Below, in pieces: positions 1 through 5,581 of a DNA stretch of 5,581 bases (within the stretch, counting starts at the first letter, position 1; each line of letters opens with the position of its first letter). The notes under the pieces were generated by a model, which ran no database searches, had not been told where the DNA came from, and worked only from the letters and a program-made list of their open reading frames with translations. Position numbers and translations under genes: made by a program. This stretch comes from Candidatus Omnitrophota bacterium (lineage in GTDB: Bacteria > Omnitrophota > Omnitrophia > Omnitrophales > Danuiimicrobiaceae), in assembly GCA_016206955.1 (NCBI GenBank), contig JACQQO010000035.1:1-5581 (forward strand), given 5' to 3'.

Positions 1-7
1 CTCCATA

Positions 8-361
8 TTAATGAGTCGATTTAGACTTTTGTCGCCAATTTTTGACATCAATTGCATGAACAAGCGGAGAAAGTACAAAACCGCCTGCGGTTTGAACGGC
101 CAATACCGACGCATCCGCTACTTGACCCATGACCTTACTTGTAATTCGGGCTGTACCTACGATAGTCCTTTCGGGAAGCGTCAGGATCTGCTTCAACGGC
201 TCCTTGGGTGGTTCGGGCTCACGAGGCTCAATAGAACTGATCGTGGCTTCCGTGCGCCCTTCTATTTTTTGAATGTCTACTTGAGCTTCTTCGGCACCAA
301 ATAAAAATCTCGAATATAAAACACACAAACACATGATGGCGATCGCTTTTTGAATCCTCAT
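8..361 (-). CDS. Small probable exported protein of unknown function (117 aa)
   Basis: I do not recognise this protein. It has a signal-peptide-like N-terminus: positive residues R2 and K5, a hydrophobic stretch at 6-17 (AIAIMCLCVLYS), then RFLFGA and an acidic start of the mature part (EEAQ), so cleavage near residue 22-23 is possible although the site is not ideal. No lipobox is evident. A Glu/Pro-rich linker follows (44-57, IEPREPEPPKEPLK), then a basic-hydrophobic region with a small-residue-rich hydrophobic segment (84-103, ASVLAVQTAGGFVLSPLVHA) and a basic tail. Start ATG 359-361 overlaps the rmuC stop as ATGA, with GGAG 10 nt upstream (372-375), which suggests translational coupling. 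It ends in TAA. It is probably periplasmic or membrane-associated; the coding call rests on the start context and the signal-like N-terminus. Confidence 0.65.
   Translation of the reverse strand: MRIQKAIAIMCLCVLYSRFLFGAEEAQVDIQKIEGRTEATISSIEPREPEPPKEPLKQILTLPERTIVGTARITSKVMGQVADASVLAVQTAGGFVLSPLVHAIDVKNWRQKSKSTH
358..361 (-). other. ATGA stop/start overlap between rmuC and the small exported protein gene
   Basis: The four bases read ATGA on the minus strand: TGA (358-360) ends rmuC and ATG (359-361) starts the next gene. Such overlaps commonly couple translation of the second gene to termination of the first. Here this matters because the ribosome must be translating the rmuC C-terminal frame for coupling to work. 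Confidence 0.75.
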
Positions 362-1092
362 GTTTTTAAAACTCCACTTGCATCCAAGGGCGCCTTTTCG
401 ATTGGAGAGTCTTTCAACTTCACTTGATCTACTAAACTAATCTTGACTTGAAATTGATCCACCCCGCGCTGAACCTTTTCATAAGCTCCCTTCGCATGAT
501 TGATATGAGTGCCGAGAACGCCAAAATCTTCTGCCAGTTTTTTAAAATCGCTTTGCATTTTCATGAGCGATTCTGCAATTTCTCGTGCGGCCTGATCTAT
601 CCTAAGCCCGCGAAGGCCCAGTAAAATCACCTGGAGATAGGCATAAAAACAATTCGGCGAAACCGGAATCACGCGGCGCTCAAGCGCATAACTGCTTAAC
701 GTGTAACTTTCAGCATCATCATCACAAGCGATCACTTCGTAATAAACATTTTCTGCCGGAACATACATGAGCGCAAAATCAAGCGTTCCTTCTTCGGGCG
801 AAATGTAGCGCTCTGAAATCACATCCACGTGGCGTTTCACATCCCGGATAAACTCACGCCTTGCTTTCTTACGCTCTTCCGGAGTTTGCGTGGCTAAAAT
901 GCGCTGAAAATTGTCGAGGGGAAATTTGGCATCCACCGGAACCATATGATTTCCCACAAAAATGGCAGCGTCTACGCGCGTCCCATTTCGAAAACAGTAC
1001 TGAAGCTGGAAATGATCCTGTGGAATAATCTGCCCCAATACGTCGGCTAACATAAATTCGCCAAAGTTTCCGCGTGCTTTTGGAGCCCGCAA
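358..1092 (-). CDS. rmuC: C-terminal RmuC fragment: nuclease-like domain (244 aa from a TTG)
   Basis: This is the RmuC-domain part left after the second in-frame stop. The first usual start codon in frame is TTG at 1090-1092, with AGGA only 4 nt upstream. Starting there would cut inside the conserved motif KLQDVLRAPKA and remove IFEVGQEIG, so the TTG is probably not the native start. Conserved RmuC features are all present: RGNFGE, RNGTRVDAAIF, VPVDAKFPLDNF (PD-(D/E)XK-like D and K), YVPAENVYYEV, SPNCFYAYLQ and LLGLRGLRI, then a C-terminal helical region (about 165-215). The frame ends in TGA at 358-360. Homology is secure; whether this fragment is ever made is not known. Confidence 0.6.
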   Translation of the reverse strand: MRAPKARGNFGEFMLADVLGQIIPQDHFQLQYCFRNGTRVDAAIFVGNHMVPVDAKFPLDNFQRILATQTPEERKKARREFIRDVKRHVDVISERYISPEEGTLDFALMYVPAENVYYEVIACDDDAESYTLSSYALERRVIPVSPNCFYAYLQVILLGLRGLRIDQAAREIAESLMKMQSDFKKLAEDFGVLGTHINHAKGAYEKVQRGVDQFQVKISLVDQVKLKDSPIEKAPLDASGVLKT

Positions 1093-1170
1093 GACATCCT
1101 GAAGCTTTCCAATTTCTTGCCCGACTTCAAAAATCTAACGGCTTGATTCCTCCAGATATCCAATACGGTT

Positions 1171-1374
1171 TTAAACTTCGCTCATGGCCTTTACCGTGCC
1201 CTCTCCAGCCTGTTGTGCAAGCCGTGCCGTCTGTTCCAAATGCGTGCTGACTCGGCTCGTCATTTCAGCAAGTTCACTTTGAATTGACCGAGTCGTTTTC
1301 GAAAGAAACCGCCACAAATAGAGAATGATTCCCAGAAGCAAAACCAATACAAAAAAACTAATGCCAATGACCAT
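1171..1374 (-). CDS. N-terminal RmuC fragment: membrane anchor and coiled coil (67 aa)
   Basis: This is the part of the interrupted rmuC that would be translated if the first stop (TAA) is real. It has one hydrophobic helix (residues about 2-22, VIGISFFVLVLLLGIILYLW), then a polar heptad-like helix rich in Glu, Gln, Ser and Arg (about 24-62). It lacks the nuclease-like domain entirely. The start is ATG with GAGG 4 nt upstream. On its own it looks like a generic small membrane protein; its identity as RmuC comes only from being in frame with the conserved RmuC sequence downstream. Confidence 0.55.
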   Translation of the reverse strand: MVIGISFFVLVLLLGIILYLWRFLSKTTRSIQSELAEMTSRVSTHLEQTARLAQQAGEGTVKAMSEV

Positions 1375-1418
1375 AAAACCTCGTTGGTGATCGAACTAAA
1401 CTATTTTATATCAATCAG

Positions 1419-2933
1419 TTAGTCTGCACGGACTTGTGAATTATAAACTGATTTTTTCACGCGGGCAAGGAAAAGGTTTTTGAACACGCTGTCGTTATTA
1501 GACCGATGCCTAGCTACTTCCGAAAAGAGAATTTCAGCTTGATCGAATCTGCCCAGACTATACATGATCACCCCTAGATTATTAAGCGCATGCACATGGG
1601 TTGGATCAAGTTTAATCGCCTCAGCATATTGGTTAATAGCTCCCTCGATTTCTCCTTTCCTTTGAAATACAAAACCCAGATGAAACCGCGCCCAAGCCGA
1701 TTTCGGATTTTTCTGGATCGTGTCCATCCAAATGGTTTTTTCATCCTGAAAATCAAAAAGCCGAGCAGAAGTTAAGGCACCGATGGTAAGCAGAAAGACA
1801 CTTAAAAGGACTGACTTTGTCAAAAAGGCACGGTGGCCAAAGAACTTTTGCCAGACAAATCCTGTTAATGCAAATAAACCGATGCTCGGAAGATAAAGCC
1901 ACCGATTGGCAACAAAAGACTGCACAAAAAAAGAGACATTGAAAAAGCCCGATATCGGAATCAAATTAATCGAGAAAAACAAGACTGCGGCTAACAGTCC
2001 CTTCCATTTCTCTCTCGATACGATCTTTCTTAATGCGAAAAGCCCCGCTGCCGTGAGTATAACCCATATAAAATACCATGGGCTTATCGAATAAACTTCC
2101 CATCTCGGATAAATAAGCGATAAATTCGAGGGCCAGAGCAATTTCCCAATGTAAAACCAAAAAGCTTTGCTTGTGATTAATAAACGATCCCAAAAAGACC
2201 ACGCAAAGTTTATGCCTTCTGCCCCAAAATTGATTCTTTCGAGCAAGATGGTAATGAAACCAATCCCCAAGCTGGCAATCACGATGGGCACGAGAAGCAA
2301 AAGATCGCGCCACCAAATCTTTTTTCCCTTCCACCATAAGAGAAGAAGCGCAACGGGCGGAAAACTACAGGCTGTTGATTTACTTAGAACCGAGCACAGA
2401 AAGAAAAATAAAACCCCTACGTAAAAGCCGACACGGTAAGTTCGATGCCCAGAGGGTCCATCCAAATTGTAAAAACGGACATAGGACAAAGCGGCCAAAA
2501 GATAAAAAAACAAGGAAAGAACATTTCTTCTTTCGCTAATCCAGACCACAGATTCGACTTGAATCGGGTGAAGAGCAAAAACCGCGGCTGCCAATGACGC
2601 CCCAGGGATCTTGAGCCTCCGCAAAAGAAGCAGCAGGAAGCTAGCATTTGCCGCATGAAGGAGGATATTCGTGAGATGGTAACCAAACGGTTCGAGCTGC
2701 CAAAAACGGTATTCCAGCCAAAAACTTGTGACGGTAAGAGGATAATAACTTGCAAAGTGGGAAAATAAATCGAACCAAACTTTGGTTAGGCCCGATAAAT
2801 TTTTTAGATGGGGGTTCGAAACGATTAATGGATAGTCATCCCAAAGAAATCCGCTGTTTAAAGCGGGAAGATAAACAACAAACGTGACAAGAAAGATAGC
2901 AAAGGCGGCGGCACTCAATCTCTCTTTCGGCAC
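1419..2933 (-). CDS. Polytopic membrane protein, TMTC-like GT-C fold with C-terminal TPRs
   Basis: Predicted inner-membrane protein of 504 residues resembling TMTC (transmembrane and TPR-containing) proteins, whose eukaryotic members are protein O-mannosyltransferases using dolichyl-phosphate mannose. The acceptor and sugar of bacterial members are not established. What can be seen: a first membrane segment at about 8-25, then the extracytoplasmic loop motif FLWDDYPLI with acidic D32/D33 where GT-C enzymes place their catalytic or metal-binding residues. The family-typical LHPIQVESVVWISERRN follows (121-137), then LSKSTA (183-188), roughly ten hydrophobic segments to about 390, and NRWLYLPSIG (343-352). 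Two TPR units lie at about 412-445 (FHLGFVFQRKGEIEGAINQY) and 446-479 (ALNNLGVIMYSLGRFDQAE). The start is GTG at 2931-2933 with GAGAG 6 nt upstream; no ATG is available before the first membrane segment. It begins 18 nt after the RNase stop, so co-transcription is likely. The family call is good; catalytic activity is inference. Confidence 0.85.
   Translation of the reverse strand: MPKERLSAAAFAIFLVTFVVYLPALNSGFLWDDYPLIVSNPHLKNLSGLTKVWFDLFSHFASYYPLTVTSFWLEYRFWQLEPFGYHLTNILLHAANASFLLLLLRRLKIPGASLAAAVFALHPIQVESVVWISERRNVLSLFFYLLAALSYVRFYNLDGPSGHRTYRVGFYVGVLFFFLCSVLSKSTACSFPPVALLLLWWKGKKIWWRDLLLLVPIVIASLGIGFITILLERINFGAEGINFAWSFWDRLLITSKAFWFYIGKLLWPSNLSLIYPRWEVYSISPWYFIWVILTAAGLFALRKIVSREKWKGLLAAVLFFSINLIPISGFFNVSFFVQSFVANRWLYLPSIGLFALTGFVWQKFFGHRAFLTKSVLLSVFLLTIGALTSARLFDFQDEKTIWMDTIQKNPKSAWARFHLGFVFQRKGEIEGAINQYAEAIKLDPTHVHALNNLGVIMYSLGRFDQAEILFSEVARHRSNNDSVFKNLFLARVKKSVYNSQVRAD
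1440..1468 (-). promoter_or_regulatory. Candidate sigma70-type promoter inside the 3' end of the TMTC-like gene
   Basis: On the minus strand, TTGCCC (1463-1468, 4 of 6 to the -35 consensus) and TATAAT (1440-1445, perfect -10) are separated by exactly 17 nt. Transcription would start near 1433, giving a leader of about 59 nt before the rmuC ATG. The elements lie within coding sequence (codons for LARVKKSVYN), so they could be chance. If real, the promoter would let rmuC and the small secreted gene be expressed apart from the upstream genes. Confidence 0.35.
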
Positions 2934-2944
2934 GCTAATCTCTC
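2909..2944 (-). repeat. Imperfect direct duplication of the SD/start region of the TMTC-like gene
   Basis: Minus-strand GAGAGATTAGCGTGCCG (2928-2944, containing the SD and GTG start) is followed 3 nt later by GAGAGATTGAGTGCCG (2909-2924). The two share GAGAGATT and GTGCCG and differ only in the 2-3 nt between. The second GTG is out of frame, while a TTG in the second copy is in frame. It may be a small tandem duplication or coincidence. Confidence 0.4.
2940..2944 (-). promoter_or_regulatory. Ribosome binding site deciding the GTG start of the TMTC-like gene
   Basis: GAGAG lies 6 nt upstream of GTG 2931-2933, between the RNase stop (TAG, 2952-2954) and the start. There is no in-frame ATG near the N-terminus, and the GTG start keeps the complete first membrane segment, so this site fixes the start. 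Confidence 0.55.
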
Positions 2945-2951
2945 AAGAGAA

Positions 2952-4454
2952 CTATTTCACAAAGGTGATATTGATATCTTCCCGGTGGAGACTCGGATCG
3001 GGCAAAATGATAATCCGGCTTTTAGAAGCCTGCTCTAACTCTCTGATCGATTTTTGTTCCTCACGAACCAACCGTTCCACCACTTGCGGATGGGCATAGA
3101 CGTTTAACACTTTATCCCGGGAATGATTTAAAGCCTTTTTAACCTCTTTAATCGCTTGGATCGCCATCGTAATCACCGATTTGATAATGCCCTTCCCTTC
3201 GCAATAGGGGCAGCTATCGTACACGGCGCTTTCTAAAGAGGGGCGAATTCGCTGACGGGTCATTTCAACCAATCCAAGCTCTGACATTTGCAAAATGTTC
3301 GTCTTGGCGCGGTCTTTTTTGATCACATCCTTAAACAACCGGTAGAGATGCCGCCTGTGATCGGCTTTGGACATATCAATAAAATCAATCACAATAATCC
3401 CGCCCATATCCCGAAGCCGGACTTGACGGGCCACTTCCTGCGCGGCTTCCAAATTGGTGCGGTAGACCGTCTCCTCAAGATCGCGGTGACCCGTGAATTT
3501 TCCCGTATTGACATCGATGGCGACAAGCCCTTCGGTTTGTTCAATCACAATATGTCCGCCAGAACGGAGATAGACTTTTTTGTGGAACGTTTTTTCGATT
3601 TCTTTTTCGATATTGTATTTTTCAAAAAGCGGGACCGCTTCCTTATGCCACTCGAGACGCACATTGACGCCCGGAAGGTAGAGACGGATAAACCTGCGGA
3701 GCTGATGGTAAAGATCTTGATGATCCACTACAATCCGCTCAATATCTTCGGTAAAATAATCACGGACCACGCGCTCGACCAAATCAAGCTCACGGTGAAT
3801 TAAACTCGGCGCCTTCTTTTTATGAATTTCAGATTTGATGCGGCCCCAAGTTTTGGTGAGGTATTTGACGTCTCGGGCAAACTCGCGCTTGGACTTACCC
3901 TCCCCAGCGGTTCGAACAATAAAACCGCTGTCCTTTGGAAGCTCAATTTGAGAGAAAATCTCCCTGATTTTTTCGCGTTCTTTATGGTCATCAATGCGGC
4001 GAGAAACGCCTACTTTGCTTTCCCCCGGAATTAAAACGAGATACCGTGCCGGAATCGCAACGTGGGTGGTTAAGCGGGGCCCTTTATCGCGGATGGGTTC
4101 TTTAACGACTTGGACAAAAACTTCTTGCCCAATTTTTAAAACTTGATCGATCTGCGGCGTCTCGCCGCTTCGCTCTTTCTTGCCTTCGTACTCAACTTCT
4201 TCAAACGCGGATTCTAAACCAAACGGAGATTCAACCGCGTCCGCAACATAAAGAAAGCCATCCTTTTTCGTCCCCAAATCCACAAACGCGGCTCCAATCC
4301 CGGGGACGATCGACTTGACTTTCCCTTTGTAAATATTGCCGAACATTTTGAACGCGTCGGCGCGCTCGATAAAAAATTCTTCCAATTTTCCATCCTCGAG
4401 GATCGCGACTCGACGCTCGTTCACCTCGAGAGACATTAAGATCTCTTTTTTCAT
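2952..4454 (-). CDS. rng: Ribonuclease E/G family endoribonuclease (RNase G-like, 500 aa)
   Basis: Single-strand-specific endoribonuclease that acts in the cytoplasm on mRNA decay and rRNA/tRNA maturation, preferring 5'-monophosphorylated RNA. Residues 1-35 are the typical N-terminus (MKKEIL, RRVAILEDGKLEEFFIER). An S1 RNA-binding domain follows (about 36-125, GNIYKGKVKSIVPGIGAAFV). The 5' sensor motif GFIVRTAGEGKS has R181 and T182. The DNase I-like catalytic part holds VAIDVNTG (D314, N316) and IIVIDFIDM (D357), matching D303, N305 and D346 of E. coli RNase E. The zinc-link CPYC (C415, C418) is present, so all key residues are there. Its length matches E. coli RNase G (489 aa), and there is no long C-terminal degradosome scaffold as in RNase E. 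The start at 4454 is chosen for the conserved MKKEIL, although its Shine-Dalgarno (GGAT, 7 nt away) is weak; an internal ATG at 4434-4436 has a better one (AGAGA). It ends in TAG. Confidence 0.96.
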   Translation of the reverse strand: MKKEILMSLEVNERRVAILEDGKLEEFFIERADAFKMFGNIYKGKVKSIVPGIGAAFVDLGTKKDGFLYVADAVESPFGLESAFEEVEYEGKKERSGETPQIDQVLKIGQEVFVQVVKEPIRDKGPRLTTHVAIPARYLVLIPGESKVGVSRRIDDHKEREKIREIFSQIELPKDSGFIVRTAGEGKSKREFARDVKYLTKTWGRIKSEIHKKKAPSLIHRELDLVERVVRDYFTEDIERIVVDHQDLYHQLRRFIRLYLPGVNVRLEWHKEAVPLFEKYNIEKEIEKTFHKKVYLRSGGHIVIEQTEGLVAIDVNTGKFTGHRDLEETVYRTNLEAAQEVARQVRLRDMGGIIVIDFIDMSKADHRRHLYRLFKDVIKKDRAKTNILQMSELGLVEMTRQRIRPSLESAVYDSCPYCEGKGIIKSVITMAIQAIKEVKKALNHSRDKVLNVYAHPQVVERLVREEQKSIRELEQASKSRIIILPDPSLHREDINITFVK

Positions 4455-4495
4455 AAGGATTATCCATTCTTTCTTTAAATGAGGTAAGTTTCATA

Positions 4496-5581
4496 TTAAA
4501 TTTTTTCGACATTGCCACTTTGAATCGTGAGAGGAGTTTGGGCCGGGCCTGCATTCCCCGCTGCCGCGGCTGTGCCTGGCTGGGGACTCGGCGCTACCAC
4601 TGCCTCACCTTCTGTATCCACAATCGTAACCGTAACAAAAAAGAGGGTTTCTACTTTTTCATTGCTCGATCCTTGATCACTGTCTTTCGACCTAAAAATC
4701 TTTCCGATCAGCGGGATGTCACCGAAGAAAGGCACTTTTTGCTCGGTCGTCGCAACGGAATCGGTCATTAAACCGCCGATGGCAATGGTTTCCCCGCTTT
4801 TAATCAAAACTTGAGTCACCGCGGTTGTCACATTGATATTTGGGAGTGATTGTAAGGCTGCCGCAGTACTCGTGGTAAAGGTAGTTACATCGGTGCTGGA
4901 AATTGAAGTCACTTCCGGCTGTAAATCAACCAGAATTTCACTGGCGTCGTTAATATGGGGAGTCACTTTCATTTGAACTCCAGAACTTTTGAAATCATAG
5001 CCTGAAATTTCAAAACTGCCGGTTGTTTCATTCCGTTCATAGGTGGGATAAGGAACATCTTTGGTGACTTTAACGCTAGCCACTTGATTATTGAGAACTG
5101 TAATGCGAGGATTTGAAATCACCTTCGTGTGAGCCCGTGTCCTCAAAAACTGAAGAACTGCCGAAAAAGAAGTAAAGTCAAGTGTGCCAAGAGTAAATAA
5201 ATTGCCTCCGCCTTGGTTGGTTATGGCATCCGCAGGCCTTGGGAAACCAGTAGTATCAAAAGCATGGGTATTCGCGGTATCGGCGATTTGAGGATAAAAC
5301 CGCCCAAAAACAGCTTCAAAAAAATCCCGATCTTCTCGACGCCTTTCAGCCGTGAAGGGAAAGGTAGTTGGTCGTTCGGCACCTATTGCTGTAACCCCAG
5401 GAGCCCAGGTAATTCCCAAATTCTCGCCTTTTTGAATCTGAGTTTTTACAATCTTTGAATCAATGTGAGCTTGAGGGGTACTCTTATCTAACTTTCTAAT
5501 CACTTCCCTGATTTTGTAGAGATTGGTTGGGATATCGGTGACCACTAACATGTTGGTCCTCGGGACCGACTTAATCCGTCC
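4496..5581 (-). CDS. Secretin, GspD/PilQ-like outer-membrane channel, C-terminal part (5' end outside window)
   Basis: Secretins form the multimeric outer-membrane pore of type II secretion systems and type IV pili. The frame is open to the window edge, so 361 C-terminal residues are visible; the Met at 5549-5551 is internal, because the codons before it read as the conserved secretin stretch VPRTNMLVVTD. Numbering from the edge: the end of a periplasmic N-domain (about 5-33, TNMLVVTDIPTNLYKIREVI), the start of the secretin domain (40-60, ending LGITW), a variable Gly/Phe-rich insertion (61-135), then the barrel core with SNPRITVLNNQVA (156-168), GVQMKVTPHI (201-210) and the signature VPFFGDIPLIGKIFRS (283-298). 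The last predicted strand is ETLFFVTVTIV (311-321), followed by an Ala/Pro/Gly-rich tail to residue 361. The gene ends in TAA, 41 nt before the RNase gene. Family assignment is firm. Whether it serves secretion or pili cannot be decided without the N-terminus and upstream genes. Confidence 0.93.
   Translation of the reverse strand, partial: GRIKSVPRTNMLVVTDIPTNLYKIREVIRKLDKSTPQAHIDSKIVKTQIQKGENLGITWAPGVTAIGAERPTTFPFTAERRREDRDFFEAVFGRFYPQIADTANTHAFDTTGFPRPADAITNQGGGNLFTLGTLDFTSFSAVLQFLRTRAHTKVISNPRITVLNNQVASVKVTKDVPYPTYERNETTGSFEISGYDFKSSGVQMKVTPHINDASEILVDLQPEVTSISSTDVTTFTTSTAAALQSLPNINVTTAVTQVLIKSGETIAIGGLMTDSVATTEQKVPFFGDIPLIGKIFRSKDSDQGSSNEKVETLFFVTVTIVDTEGEAVVAPSPQPGTAAAAGNAGPAQTPLTIQSGNVEKI

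Larger units (their letters stand above)
358..1374 (-). pseudogene. rmuC: rmuC, DNA recombination protein RmuC, interrupted by two in-frame stops
   Basis: RmuC proteins are membrane-anchored coiled-coil proteins with a PD-(D/E)XK-nuclease-like domain; in E. coli loss of RmuC raises inversion at short inverted repeats. One continuous frame of 338 codons plus a TGA stop runs from ATG 1372-1374 (GAGG 4 nt upstream). It encodes a membrane segment (about 2-23), a coiled coil (about 24-79), the conserved IFEVGQEIGKLQDVLRAPKA (81-100), GTRVDAAIF (D135), VPVDAKFP (D148, K150), DFALMYVPAENVYYE and SPNCFYAYLQVILLGLRGL. Codon 68 is TAA (1171-1173) and codon 80 is TAG (1135-1137). No frame change accompanies them, and both are one C-to-T change from Gln codons (CAA, CAG). 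The remaining 258 codons after the second stop are open and well conserved, so decay is recent, or the stops are sequence errors, or the protein is made in two pieces or by readthrough. The gene overlaps the next by ATGA. Confidence 0.8.

Noticed and set aside
1093..1170. Frameshift as the cause of the rmuC break
   Set aside because: ATG 1374 and the C-terminal RmuC domain are in the same frame, and the bridging codons read as RmuC-like sequence; only the two stops interrupt it.
1375..1418. Terminator after the TMTC-like gene
   Set aside because: The gap is AT-rich (TATAAAATAG) but holds no GC-rich stem followed by a T-run on the minus strand.
1966..2337. 123-codon minus-strand frame, with other frames at 2417-2755 and 2167-2424
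   Set aside because: They overlap the TMTC-like gene in other frames; the TMTC-like reading is uninterrupted with family motifs throughout.
2941..2950. Short inverted repeat tctcaagaga between the RNase and TMTC-like genes as a terminator or regulatory hairpin
   Set aside because: The stem is only 4 bp with a 2-nt loop and there is no following T-tract.
3288..3803. 171-codon open frame on the plus strand
   Set aside because: It lies wholly antisense to the catalytic part of the RNase E/G gene, whose protein is conserved with all active-site residues; the plus-strand translation resembles nothing I know.
4231..4554. 107-codon minus-strand frame spanning the secretin/RNase junction
   Set aside because: It overlaps the ends of two well-supported genes in another frame and is very Arg/Ser-rich, as expected of an off-frame reading.
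8..5581. Genome-wide reassignment of TAA and TAG to Gln
   Set aside because: About 1,360 codons of the three long genes have no internal TAA or TAG, and four genes here stop at TAA or TAG at sensible protein ends.

Overview
The window carries five genes, all on the minus strand and tightly packed. The order of transcription is from high to low coordinates: secretin (partial) -> RNase E/G -> membrane GT-C/TPR protein of TMTC type -> rmuC (interrupted) -> small secreted protein of unknown function. Gaps between genes are 41, 18 and 44 nt, and the last two genes overlap by 4 nt (ATGA). No tRNA, rRNA, CRISPR array, insertion sequence or convincing rho-independent terminator was seen, and there is no gene-free stretch over 300 bases.

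The secretin implies a diderm (Gram-negative type) bacterium. By eye the base composition is moderate, around the mid-40s % GC. The gene types (RNase G-like enzyme starting MKKEIL, bacterial TMTC-like protein with two TPRs, GspD/PilQ-like secretin with an Ala/Pro-rich tail) look like an uncultured diderm lineage, perhaps of the PVC/Omnitrophota or Nitrospirota/Deltaproteobacteria kind. This is an impression only; the window has no phylogenetic marker I can place reliably.

Region by region: 4496-5581 is the C-terminal 361 residues of an outer-membrane secretin (type II secretion or type IV pilus), whose 5' end lies outside the window. 2952-4454 is a complete RNase E/G with both catalytic aspartates, the 5'-phosphate sensor motif and the zinc-link cysteines. 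1419-2933 is a polytopic membrane protein with a WDD motif and two C-terminal TPRs, starting at GTG. 358-1374 is an rmuC gene whose frame is intact over 338 codons except for two stops (TAA at 1171-1173, TAG at 1135-1137) 11 codons apart. Each is one C-to-T change away from a glutamine codon. 8-361 is a 117-residue probable exported protein.

The genes do not form a recognised pathway. The layout is compatible with one long transcript, with a possible extra promoter (TTGCCC, 17-nt spacer, TATAAT) inside the 3' end of the membrane-protein gene that would serve rmuC and the small secreted protein. The most notable observation is the doubly interrupted rmuC. No clearly new system is visible.
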